DNA of 64,000 nucleotides, taken from assembly GCA_023159155.1 (NCBI GenBank), contig JAJNNX010000006.1, positions 1,364,001 through 1,428,000 of the forward strand, written 5' to 3'. The notes below the pieces were generated by a model. The model did not search any database, had not been told where the DNA came from, and saw nothing but the letters and a program-made list of their open reading frames with translations. Within the stretch, counting starts at the first letter, position 1; every line of letters begins with the position of its first letter. The position numbers and the translations under genes were made by a program. Below are positions 22,214 through 34,700 of this stretch, piece by piece. This DNA comes from Ustulina deusta (lineage: Eukaryota > Ascomycota > Sordariomycetes > Xylariales > Xylariaceae).

Positions 22214-24358
22214 CCGAATTAAAAGGCTAGCGTGTCTTAGACGATGCATGGGACTTCTGAGTTCTCTACACTATTCCCCTGTGCCCGCGTATCATATGGG
22301 GTTTCGACCTCCGCTTCCTCTCATCATCAAACGTACCATCCACTTGGCCTTCATGCAACTTGTGTCCTGCAATAGGCTGCTCGGACGCCGGCGAGGATCA
22401 CTCGTGCCTGATTTGATGACGTCGTCTCCTCTCCTACGGCCATACCAGGGCAAGCTACATGGAATGGGTTAGACTTTCCTCACTAACCAATGTAGCCTAG
22501 AATCTACCAGGGTTTGCACCATTCATCGTACGCGAATAGGAAGTGGCGTATTATATATACAACGTCGGAAATAACGCATCCTCATCATCACATTATTGGC
22601 GTGGTTTAACCTAGCGCTCTCAAGGATGGAACCGCCCGACACCGCTTTTATGGGATGTGGAACCCGAGGAGGGAGGAGGAGGAGAAGAAGAAGGAAAGTG
22701 AGGCTGGCTGTCCTTGATCACAAATGAGGTCTGCCCTCTATACGAGCCGGACTGGCTTCATGTATGCCCTCTTTGCAAAAGCCCAGCCAACCCATAAAAT
22801 TCACAACTCGCAGACAGAGTAGTAGAATACATGCCAATTAGTACTCCAGTAATACCCCGACCTAGCTTGATTACTTGTTCTTCTTGCAGGTCAGCACAAT
22901 GGAGAATATCCACAGAGGTCGATAGTGCAAACCCACCTAAGCGGGTATTCCCGAACAACACAACCGACCCATCGGAGCATGCTCCCCGCACTTTCGATGA
23001 AGAACTTTGAGGAACACCGGCCGCAAGGAACCCCTTATTAAGTTTAGTGTGTTAGCATTGGCGTTTTGTGGGACTAGGGTAGCAGTTACCTGAGTACTGT
23101 ATACCTAGGTAAATACCCTGGATGAAGCCTATGTAACGGTGACCACATCGTGGCGCTTCTTTATTTGTACTACTGCGTAGTGTAACTCTATATGTGCGCT
23201 CTGCAGTAAGAATTGTATAGTCTGCAGCGGGTACACAAAGTGCCGCCACCACCCTCCGAGCACACTGTGCGATGATACATGATACAGTGCACGATACCTA
23301 CCCAGACTAGTAGATCTCTGCATGTAGGTAGTTATGTGGTAGGCACCCTGCTATCAGTTGGTTGCTGCTATTCTTAGTCCAAGATAAGATGATTGTCATG
23401 AGACGCCGCACCATAAAACGACAGGAGAAAGAGCTGAATGCTTGCTTGGAACCAACAACACGTAAGCCCATTGAGCCTACATAGTATTGATTATCATTCA
23501 ACCAGGGTTCCAAAGCAGGGGGAGGGGACACGTCGAATGTTTCCATTCATTAGATATTGGCCTCGGTTCAGATTGGAGCCACTGCGTGATGTAGGGTTGA
23601 GAGCGATAGGTATGTATACGATGTCCAAGGCAGGGAACTTACGTGTGGGAAGTGAGCAATATGCAAAACCAAATGCGCCAAGCACAAAGAGACAGGTACC
23701 GACATCGGGAGAGGCGCTCCGACTCGCATGTGTGTGCCTAGGTATACCTACCGTCAATTTGTCCAAATAGCAGCTCGCATTTATGCTTACTAGGATACGC
23801 CTCCAATCCCGTTTCGTCGGGTGCCGTGATTGACAAGTGCTTCTATCACACAGTTGAATTTGGTGCCGAAAGAGCAGAATTACACGAATCGGTTCTTGTT
23901 GGATCTCCAAGTCCTGACGTTGTTGCTCTAGACATCGGGGACAATCTATCTCCAGCCTCAATTTAACCTCTGTATGACGGCAGCCTATGCTCTCTTCATC
24001 TCGCTTCCCTCTCCTTGGCCACTAAGCGTCACGCAACTTGTCCCGTTGTTTCTTTTCAATCGTGCCCTAAAACACAATGCTGTCTCATAATTGAATTATA
24101 GTTTCGTGTTCTCATCTCGGCGGGATTGTCGCAGTAGTCCGCGTGCTCCCAAAATGCCATAGCCCATATGCCAGTTCGCTCGTATCAGGCACCATCCTTT
24201 GCTAGAGTCGGTCACTCTGTTAAAATGCCAATGCGTTAATATTAAGTGAGAGAACAGAAACAAAAGCATTAAGAAGTAAATCACTACGGGCCGCAACACC
24301 GATTTGAAGATGCAACCCGACTCGAGTAAGGAAGCAAGACGCGCAGACTCCTCTATGC
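22214..24358. other. Intergenic, no supported gene
   Basis: 3' flanks of two converging genes: octanoyltransferase from the left and otubain from the right. Contains a purine-rich stretch near 22668-22700 and several TAGGTA/TACCTA motifs (23100-23120, 23325-23345, 23738-23752). No convincing open frame. Confidence 0.6.
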
Positions 24359-26883
24359 CTACTTCTCTTTTTTGATACCTGAGCAACTGTCGGTGCTCCT
24401 TTTCCGACCCCCGATCCTGTTGTTTCCACTACTTTGAGCCTCCTCTTCGGTGTCTGGTTGGTACATTTCGGGTTGGAAATTTTGGTTATTATAGTGTGCG
24501 GTATTGAAATGGCTGTTCTTGAATGTATTGGTCGTGAATGAAGGTTCATATATCGTATTGCTCCCCGCCGCCACCTCTGGGAGATTTGGGAAATTGTAAC
24601 TGTATTTGCTAAAGCGGAGGGGATGCTCTGTGGCTCGTTGCTGTGGAGGACTCGGCTGGCTAGGGGGTGCCGGTATGACTGGTTGGGAAACCCAAGGTGA
24701 GCCAGGGGAATGTGCATATTGATCCGTCATTGGAGATGGAGTTGTTGAAGGAGGGCCAAAGGACGACGGCAGTCCCGGAATCAAAGCTAAAACACCCATG
24801 TCCATTGTGAAGGATGTGTCTTGCAGTGCTGGCACAGGGTTTTCAAAGTCATGGTTGTGAGGCACAAACGAGGTTACTCTGTTGATCTGGAGGTCGACTG
24901 GCGCTGGGACTGGTGGGACGTGGGCCTGAGTTTCGCGATAGAGAATATCGTAATGACCAGGGCGATACAAGAGATAAATGATAGGGCCTAGAGTAGACGG
25001 ATCTTGTCCGTTAGCCTCCTCGGGAAATCGGTGCACATTCACTTCAGTGCCTTCGCTGCGATCCAAATAGGCAATGTCCAGCACTATGTTTACTGGCTTT
25101 AGGAGAATGTCATGAACCAGGGCCACGCAGATATGGTCAATCTCTCGGTTAACAGGCATTACTGTCGTTGCGAGATAAGTGTCAATATCGGTGCCGAGAT
25201 ACGGCTCGTATTGGTCGCGGTGACCCTTTAATCTTGCACATGCGAGTAGACGAAGGTGGTAGACAAGGCATTGGGATGTGCTGGGGTCATTGAATTTAGC
25301 CACCAAAATGGACATGGCATCATTGCCTTCAGACATGGCCGGAATGAGGTCGTTAAATAAGTCGATAGTTTCCGAGACCATGAGTTCGATCATAGAAGCA
25401 TCCTGGCCGCCGACATCTTCAATATATTTATTGAGGACAGTCATGCGTTCCAACTCGCTCTGGACGAGACTGACGTCGCCGCATTGCACCAGTGTCTCGA
25501 AATAAGCAAACGCAATAGCTATGAGCCGAGTTAGCAATAGGACTAGGTTGTTCTTGGAGCTGTGAAAGTAATCACAAGAGTAGAACATCTATGCCATTGT
25601 ACTTGAGGATCAAGACGCATTTTGCAGAGCATTATCCTGCTTCGGGGCGTTGGCGGGCGTTCTGGCTGCGCAGGGTAACATCAGGGAGATGGGGAGCAGT
25701 ATAGCAGGAAGAGATAAAGACCAAGAGGAAGAAGAAAAAATAAAAAAAAATAAAAAAAATAAAGGAGATAAATGAGAGACACACCTCGGTAACCGCAGTT
25801 GCCGTCTCCTTGGATCGGCCGATAGTGCGAATATGTCTGTGGTAGAGCCTAGAGGAGACAACAAAGCGTCAACAATTTTGATCCTAGTGCGATGCTTCAG
25901 AGACGTGCAACTAACCATGGTTTTAGCGACATAGGTGGGATCCGCTCTTGCATACTCTTCCGTGATGGCCTGGCTCGATGCCTTCTCGCCAACTAGGGGA
26001 CCCTGTAAGTGAGTCGCGAGTGTGAGCCTTAAATCTGTCTACATTTCACGATCTGGGTGGTGGTGAGATTGTGTGAGAGGAGAGGCGAGCTTTTTCAAGG
26101 ACAACAATTCTGAATATGAAGCGCATACGGCAAGTTCAGTCATCCGCGACGTTTGCGCAAATACACGCACGCACACACAGACACACACACATATGCACAC
26201 GCCGCATCATATCAACATGTGATCATTCCTTGGGTGGGCTAGAGTAGTAGGGAGTAGGCAGGCCATCTCATTGGAGGGCTACTTACCTTTAACCGAGGTT
26301 CGTAATCCCTCGCAGCGGCCTCTTGCTGGGCGATTTCGTTGTGGTCGAGCTCCTGTTGCTGGTCCATTTTGTAGCGGTGGATATTGCGGCTCGGGGTGTG
26401 ACGATGCTGTGGTTGGTGTCGATGCTGATGATGTTGGGGTTGTTGGTGATGGTGGTGCTGAGGCTGGTGTTGGTTAGGATGATGGCGGGGGACAGAGATG
26501 GACATCGGCGTGTTATAGAGACAAGGGTGGACGCTGCTCGCGCTACCACCGCTGTGGCGGTACGGTGCGCTGTTGCTGCTGCTAGCGGCCACTGTAGCGG
26601 GCAACCCAAGACCCTGTACCGCCAGACCCATGCCAGCCGGGCCACCGCTGGGGCTGGCGTGGAAGGTATTGGTGCTCGGCGCTGTGGTGAAAGCCCGAGC
26701 AGCACTCGCCCCTACAACTCCGGCATCACCATTGCCAGCAGCCGCACTGCCCCCGGCATGCCCTCCACTGAATTGGCCCAGCAGTGGCGAGGGCGCAAAG
26801 GTGTAGTCAGGAAGACCCGCGTTCGCTATGTGAAGTCCATAGAAGGAAAACGACGGGTATGGAGTGGGTTGAGGCTGGAACAT
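24359..26883 (-). CDS. Otubain, OTU-family deubiquitinating cysteine protease (peptidase C65)
   Basis: Removes ubiquitin from proteins; otubains favour Lys48 linkages. Four exons: 26883-26287, 26002-25916, 25848-25785 and 25518-24359, giving 635 residues in one frame. Introns begin GTAAGT, GTTAGT and GTGTGT; the third holds an A-rich tract (about 25735-25765). Start: the only upstream in-frame ATG (MFQPQPTPYP). Residues 1-199 are low complexity, Gly/Ala/Ser-rich then His/Gln-rich. The catalytic core starts at about 200 (GPLVGEKASS). It has the active-site GDGNCGYR with Cys246, whose codon block ends at the exon 3/4 junction, and the C65 His motif LLYRPGHYDILYR with His438. The C-terminal about 170 residues are Pro/Ser/Asn-rich, ending in a basic tail. 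The second exon is only 29 codons, so the catalytic Cys is visible only after splicing. Confidence 0.93.
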
Positions 26884-29228
26884 GCCTATGCCTATGCCGA
26901 CGTCTGTGCCGATGTCTGTGCCTGTGCCTGTTCCTATGCGTATGTCTGAACTTGAGCCTGAGCTGGCGCCTACGCCTATCCCAAAGTCTGTGCTACAGCT
27001 GTCCGTGCCCCTGGCTGGTGAACCAGAGCGCGAGACCGATTTCCGATCCTGTTGCGCCAGCTTGGAGCCCACGGCCAAAGAATTTCAGGGTCTCCGAGTG
27101 ATCCGGTATGGTACCCCGTTCCGCTGTTGATCAGTCCAGACGACGGGAGGACGTGCTGTGCGAGGCTCATTTGACTACCTGGTCGTTGCTTTCCTCTCTT
27201 TAGACGAAAGAGGCCGACAACCAATGGCTTGGCTACAAATTCCGGTTTTGCCGCGTACTCTAGACTACCCAAGACACCGTCCAGGGACCGGGCGAAGGAC
27301 GACAGACGACTGGTGATCGAGAGAGAGAGAGAAGAGAAAAGGATGTCGAAGAATAGATAACTAAGGGGGATAAAATATTGGAAGAAAGCTGGGGAGAAGA
27401 AGACCCAGGAATCTGGTACACACCCGGCTTTTTGTCCAAAACAGCTGAAGGGCAGACATAATAAGTACGTCTCCATTGACGGCATGGGGATTTCACTACC
27501 GTAAGATAGGTATGGTATGGGACGAGTGACGGGTTGCAGCAGCTAGCCAGCTACACTACCACCATCCTTCCCATGGCGCCATCTGCCAAGGCGTGCTGCT
27601 GGATGATGTGTGTAGATGCACGTACGTGTACAGTAGGTACAGCACCACCTCCCTGCGTGCAGTTACTGAGATTGGTATAGGCACCATCCCAGGCATTTGA
27701 GGCTATAGTACCGCTCTACAATACTACATACCAAATTATCCTTGGAATATTACAGCCACCAAGAGATATCTTGTAGCCTGCGCACATCAGTCGACATTGT
27801 TTTATTGGTGGATAGATGTGTTCTAGCACTTCTTGGGACTTTGATCCTGTTGCGGTTAAAGCTATGCGTACTATGTATGTTTTTGTCAACAAACCCTGTG
27901 TTGAATTCAAAGCTTGGAATGTGTTTTAGAGCTTTCAAGAAGCAAGCAAAGGCTAGGTAGAAACAAACACTGGCCTAGCAACTTACTCATACGGCAGTGG
28001 TTTATGTTGGCTGTTATCTGGCAGGATCGCTCGCTACCCTTTTGAGGGCGCAGTTGAGTGTGTGTGGGTGAAGGGGAGAGGACGGGGGGTTAAAAAAACA
28101 AAAATAAAAACAAAAAAGGTAATAATAAGAAAAACTACACTCAGATAATAATAGACTGAAAAGACTCGAAGGACAAACTTCACCATAAATATGTGTACTA
28201 GTGGACAACTCCAAGGCAAGTAGTACTACCTACGTTAGGTATGCTATACCAATGAAATACCAAATAAAATACAGTGTGTATAGGTACCCACTTTCAACCG
28301 CCCCCCCTCTATCCCTGTCGCATATGTAGTGTACTACGGTAGGTATGTACGGTTACTTGAGGACACCACACCAGAAACACCATCACCACAGCAGTCTGCA
28401 ATACCTAGTGGTACTTTGGTAAAACAACCTATCAATGCTACATCGTCCTGTACCTCTGCCTCCGACTACAGCTATTTTGTCCTAGTGCGGTAATTTGTAG
28501 GCATTAGGGAGGTTTGAGGTCTGTGCTCGAGCCGGGGTTACTACTGTATCACCCTGGTCTGCTTACCGTGACACTATACCTACCTAGCTCACGATGGCCA
28601 CCAAGAGGTACCTACATACAATCTCCTGTACCAATATTCAATCTGCAACAACTTCTGCCACCTAACTCTAATGCAACAGGAAAGCCGATGTCTCAGAATT
28701 GCGTCCATCGCTTGGAGAGAATATCATTATTAATTATTTTGCCAGTGCTATGAAACGCCTCAGAGTATCATCGCGAGATAAAGACAAATATATCGTCTCA
28801 TCGCCACCCCATCACCAATAACAGCATGACCAACTCGCAGACTATTGCACAAGCCTGCTGATTTGAGCCGATTTGAGCTGTCCTCGTCACGAACAGAGTT
28901 ACGTTACAGTAGCACACTAAGTATACTGACAAGCGAGCACAGCCAGCGATGGCGGTGATGGCGGTGATGGCAGAATCTCAACAATTAACCAGGTACAGTA
29001 CCTACCGATACTATGTAGGCACACTATCTAGATGGTAGAGTATACAATACCGAAGACCCGAGTCGAGGGCTTCGGGCAAGCCACTTACTAATTGGCACCC
29101 AATGCCATGTGGTCTGTGGTATCATCGCGTGCCTTGACCTCCGTGTCGTGTAGCCTGTAATCTGCCCAGTAGTAATGTCTCTATCGACGAAAGTCCCACT
29201 GGTTCACCACGTCGACCAACATCGCCCA

Positions 29229-29520
29229 TCATGGCGTCCTCTGCAAGGTACTGACTGGCTGTCTCATTCTTCAGCACTGCTGACTTCGAATATATGCCTT
29301 CTTCCGTCCTAGGCCGAAGAAAAGCGCGGCCTTCACCGCCGTCAATATTCTCGAGGCGTCGTCACCCTCGCCGACGTCAGAAGCTCAGCGTCAGGATCGG
29401 CCTCCCAGTGCAACCTACACTTGCAGACACGCATCTTGTGCTCCCCCAGGATTATTAGTACGAGGCATCGCCCCCAAGAACACCCTGTCTGCCCACATAC
29501 CCCGGTCCTGTTGGTCGTGA
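29229..29520 (+). CDS. Weak candidate small two-exon gene
   Basis: ATG at 29229 opens MASSA, followed by a possible GTACTG donor and an acceptor ending CCTAG before GCCGAAGAAAAGC. Spliced, the frame reads MASSARPKKSAAFTAVNILE and continues Ser/Pro-rich to a TGA at about 29518, about 73 residues. The composition looks more coding-like than the surroundings, but there is no family match and no clear branch point. It may be chance or the 5' part of a decayed gene. Confidence 0.2.
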
Positions 29521-30137
29521 TGGGTTAGGTGTGTTAGTACTAACCCCTTTGCTTTGGAGTCAATAGCCCTTGGTTGGAAGAGGCGGCCGAAACTTTCATA
29601 GTGACTACGCCTAGAGACGGCGAGATTGCTTCAACGTCTTTCAACACATTGCTCCACCCTCCCTTCATAGCGGTGGCCAGCCTCCCAGCGCCTACCCCTG
29701 TTCGTCAATCGCTCCCTAGGCAATCTAAACTCCTCACGCTTCAGCGTTGTCAAAGCTTCTGCCAACCATCAATACGAGAAGCTTCGGACGTGCCGCGATA
29801 GGATAAATGACCCGTATCGTTTAGTAGCTATCGTCTAGGAACTGCTATATCTCCGTGAGAGCCGCTTCTTGGTACAATCGAGCTACCCATTAAATATTGT
29901 TCTTTTGTCAGACTCTTAAGAGGGCCCATTATGAACTACCTACAGTACGGCCCGGGGTCATAATATAGCACAGTCGGTTCGGAAGTTACCGCAATATTGA
30001 GCAGTCAAGCGGTCGCTTGGTGGCACAGGACGAGGATTGTCGTTACTATGAGACACGCAAAGCAGTGGAAGGGAAAACACGTCCGGAACCACACAGCCGC
30101 GCGTTGCGCATCGTTCAATTCGATCCAACCAGTCCAG

Positions 30138-30139
30138 CT

Positions 30140-30176
<37 letters not shown>

Positions 30177-30177
30177 G
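30138..30177. repeat. TA dinucleotide microsatellite
   Basis: About 40 nt of alternating TA with one phase slip. Non-coding. Confidence 0.9.
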
Positions 30178-33100
30178 GAATGCGTCACTGTAGGCAGTAG
30201 GCGGGAAGTACGCACATTCATGGCACGTATTATCTTCAACACTCGGCAAACAGCGCAACAAACCGAGACTTTTATGGAGAAGTACGCCACGGTGACACAG
30301 GACACCAAGCCAACCTGACGTCCACAGCTGAAGCGATATCCGGGATTCACCATCTCAGCTAGTCAACAATGTGCAGTGTCCCGGAGGGTACTTAATGACA
30401 TGATCTTAACCGATCAGCTGACCAGAGCCAGCCTGAACAAATACCAGCTAACTTTGGGGAGCCAAGATAGTGCGAGCATCTAGATTAGTAAGTTAGGTTC
30501 GATTCCCAACAGCGCTAATATTCTTCGCTAGTTGGCTCATCTGACGGCGCGTAACTTCAGGAGCAGCTACTAGGTAGGTAGTCTAGTGTAGCGTTGGTGA
30601 TCAGAAGGGACTAGGGTCTCCCCAGCTCTGCTTCAGGAGAGATCTCTCGTTACATGTGATACGAGTGCCTATACGTTTTGGAACAAAAAGAAATACGGAG
30701 GGCACACCCACCAGGGCTGAGAAGATGTCAGGAGGCGAGGTCATCCCACAAACGCCATGTCACAGCTGCCACTATAACCGCCACATATTCCACAACGCAG
30801 TAACCGAGGCCAATCTATCCACTGAGCTGGCAACATGGCGACAGCGACGAGCCAGCCGGAATTGCTCTACAATGTACAGTACGTGGTGGAGGGTCCGGAC
30901 TCGAATTCATATGATGTGGGCGGTGGATGACATGTGGTCCTCCCTCCTGTCCACAAGTGCCCGTGGAATCCGCTAAAGAACCCTGTCGAGAATATCTAAT
31001 CTATGCCAACCGTTAACATCACCCCGCCATTTTCCACCTCGACAGTTACCTACTGCACTAGAGCAGTTTCGAAGTTTGCTGGCCTTATGCAAAGATACCT
31101 GTCCACTACTGAAAATCAGGTCGAGCTTGTCTGTCTCCGCCAAACTGCGTCACGGAGGAAACTAGAAACGCTGCTCCGAGATTTAGTCTAAGCGTATGGC
31201 ATGGTCTTCGCATCGCTCCGTGACGAGCCTGCATTAGACTGTCGCCCCGCGTTCCTTATCAACTGGTAGATAAAACGGATGTCGGAGTCTAGCGGTCCTA
31301 AATTACATACACAGGTAGTATATAGGTAGTGTACTCTACCCAGCAGATACCTAGCTAGGTATATCAGCATGCCTTGTTGCTCATATTACTAATACTCCGC
31401 AGTTCCATCCAATACAGGTGTCTCGCCTACCAAACTCCTTCCATGACCGACACATGCTAGTATAGACCTGGTCCCAGATCGACATCTCTATCATGGACAA
31501 TTACGGAGCATCAGCATTCTTATAGGTAGTGCTCCCACACCCAGTCAACAGATAATTTACCGACAGGTACGATTGTCCACTTAGGTAGTAGTGTAGATAG
31601 GTTAGGTGACTGATATTCCCCCCCTGCACCGCCTTTTTTTTTTTTTTTTCTTGCCACACCCAGTTTGTAGTATAGACGGGACAAAGGCGACACGGAGAAT
31701 TAACCGATTTGGCGTCATGATGTGGCGACGCATTAACGACAAGCCCTTGTTCTACAACAGGACGGCGATCCCTAACCCTCTGCTGCGGGGCAGGTCAGTC
31801 CCGCATCCCACCCGGACGTCCTCGTCGCAAGCCACAGGATCTGGCGACGATGTACGATATCGAGATAGCTATGTGCCCAGCCCGATCTAGACTCCTTTAT
31901 AAAGCTGCTCCGCAGTCTTCGCTACACATGCGTTGTGATCCCTAACACCATTGCACCAGCGGCACACGCTCTGCTGCGGACATATTTTTTCTCTGTATGC
32001 TCCTAGTAAGTGTGCATGTAGGGATGGTGGCCGACGGCCAATAACATCCCGAGGAGGCAAACGCGAAACCGTTTACGATCTCCCTCCCAGTCCCGCCAAG
32101 ATTCCCCACCATGCAACCAGGGACAGCTGTGTATTGACCAGGCAGGCTGAAGAAGCACTTACCGGTATTTGCCTTCCAGCAATATCATGTACAGTGACAG
32201 ATTCCCAAAGCCAACTCAAGCCGATCTCGTACAGCGCATACAGAGCCAAGATCTTGATGCCTCCTTATTTGCTTTCCCCTACCTATATCACCTGCCTTAT
32301 GAAGGGCAGAGATCGTGCCCTTCCACACGCCACATGCTGAACATTCGGTGAGCCACGGCGGGCTCACACTGACAGCCCAGGTGTTCGAGAAACTAGGCCA
32401 ACTACTTAGCGGCCGCGTACAGCAGATGGATGATGCGGTGCGACAGGTATAACACGAGCAGCGGCCGTGTCGCGCGAGACAGGCAGTGGTTGCAATTAGG
32501 CGGCATAGGTGAGATACCCAGGTTGCATTCGTGGGTATGGCAGCCGTGGAGGCGGCAGCCATTCGCGGAGGTCACAGTCATTCATGTAGGTCACAGTCCA
32601 TGGATGTCACCGTCATGCAGGCCGCATTCGTGGGCAATACCAGTCCAATGAGAGGGACACCGAAATTTGAGAATTTACGATCTGTCACGTAGCTCAAGAT
32701 GAGCGAGGAACCGGATCTCCCGAAAGCAACCTCTGCCGTCGTGGTAAATGGATAACACGCACGAGCGCGCGCTCTAATTTGCCAGCCACGCCCATCACGG
32801 CTTGCCCCATCCACGTCTCCCGCCGACTCTGATAACCTTGCAGCGAGCCAACGGCGAACTGGTCGACTGAGCGGCGTTCATGTCACCGCATCAGCTAGGC
32901 AGGTAATCTCTCTGCCAATCGCGCCCGCCTCACTATATTCTCCTATGTCCGACGCATATGGCGCGTCTATGGCCCATGTTTGTCTCGGTATTCGGTCAGC
33001 CCGTGTAGCAAAACAGACGGGTCGTCGTGGAGCCTGGTTACAACTGGTCGAGCTTGAATTCGCAAAGCAGGAAAAGCAACGGATCCCGCTACAAGCGCGC

Positions 33101-34658
33101 CAGCCAGAGGCGATCATTGGCCCACACAAACGTTTTCCAGCGTCGCACTCGCTTCCGGACCGTCCGTCCCACCAACAGCAGCGCCAGTGTCGAGCCCCCG
33201 TCCCTCGAAATGATCGACGCTACAGGCTACCGGTCGACTGTGGGTCCCACGGGTATGTATGGGTCTTGGTCTTGGGATGATGATGGTACCTGGTTTCTCT
33301 GCTTCTGCTCTGGCCTGCCTACACTGGCGGTACTGGTCAGTACTGATACCTACGGGTAGGTAGGTAGGCCAAATAGACGGGGCGGCCATCATCCTGAAAC
33401 CCTGTCTTCCCGATTCCCTGCACATCCCGGCGTTTCCTGCCTCCATTGAGCCATGAACGGCGAAGACAATGCGCTCATGCGTAGACGTAAAAGCCGAGAT
33501 CAAGATACGCGATGTGGGAGACGGCACTCCTCGACGAAGCTGTAGCTCGGACCAATGAGGGCCTGGGGATATGGTGGCCATAAGCTGCAACTATCAGGCC
33601 AGATGCCCCCCAATAATGCATCGCGCTATAGGGAAGGGAGAAGATGCCTCGTTTCAAGAGGCCGTCTACCGGAGCATCCCGCTGCCCTCCTCATATGCCT
33701 TACGGCATACATATTCCCCGCCGCATGCGGGTACAGTGGTCCATAACCGAGATCCATATTACTATGACTAATTTCCAGGGAATGTCCATAGAACAGTTAC
33801 CTCACACCTGTATCGTGAGTTGTCGACCGGAGGCGTCACGTGCTTGATCGTCCTGCATCCCTTGCAAGGTGCGATGCGATGCCCATCTACCGATATTCCA
33901 AGCTCTTCTCCAAGGTCTTCTTCATGCTGGATCGTTCTCCCCCCATTGGCTTCCTCTCGTCGCTTACAGAAACGGCCCTACTCGTAGCGAATCAACAATA
34001 CAGTCCCATTATGCCGACGGGTTTCCAGGCTTGGAGCAAGGCGTATTCCCCTCTCCTCTGCTCTCCCCTCTCTCCCCATGCCCAAAGCCACAGCCAAAGC
34101 CAGCCCTCGATCAACGGGTAGCTGCCGCCGCGGTGACGGGCGCATTGTTACGCCTGCGTGCATGCAGGTGTACATTTCATAACATAGTATCTGCTTTGTG
34201 ATTTCATTGCCTATATGTTTGCATGCAGGACGAAATATGATAACACGGCATGTGTGATTGACGTCCTGCCATCTGCCTGTATCTGTCTATCTATTCTACC
34301 CAGCTACGGGATGGTCAACCGTGCGCGATGGATATGATAGATTAGGGTCGCATTTTTCCGCCTGGCCAGCATGCATACCCATTAGCGCCTCGAAAAGTCC
34401 CGCGTTTTCATCCTTGGCACGGACGGGTGCACTGCACTGCAGCCAGGCACTTACCTACTTACAGTACTTGCTCAACGGGCGCGCAGACTCCAGCGTACAC
34501 GCGACGACATGCGTGTGACAGATACGACGTACATAGTATTTTTGTTTTCCTCTCTTCCAGTACACCCTACGCACGGATGGACAATATACACACACGTACG
34601 GACCCCGGGATGTTGGGGTACGGTATGTTGATCATGGTCCGCCAACAAATGGACTTGT

Positions 34659-34700
34659 ATGGATGTATGGATGTATGGATGTATGGATGGATGTATGTGT
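34659..34700. repeat. TGTATGGA tandem repeat
   Basis: Four copies of the octamer TGTATGGA followed by GGATGTATGTGTGTG. Non-coding. Confidence 0.85.

Noticed and set aside
21161..22249. 362-codon minus frame opposite octanoyltransferase
   Set aside because: Antisense shadow. The plus strand carries all LipB motifs.
26976..27485. 169-codon minus frame upstream of otubain
   Set aside because: Its frame differs from otubain and it has no domain. It is most likely the transcript leader and promoter.
30445..30525. B-box-like GGTTCGATTCC suggesting a tRNA
   Set aside because: The T stem pairs in 4 of 5 positions only, and no acceptor stem or A box can be matched upstream.
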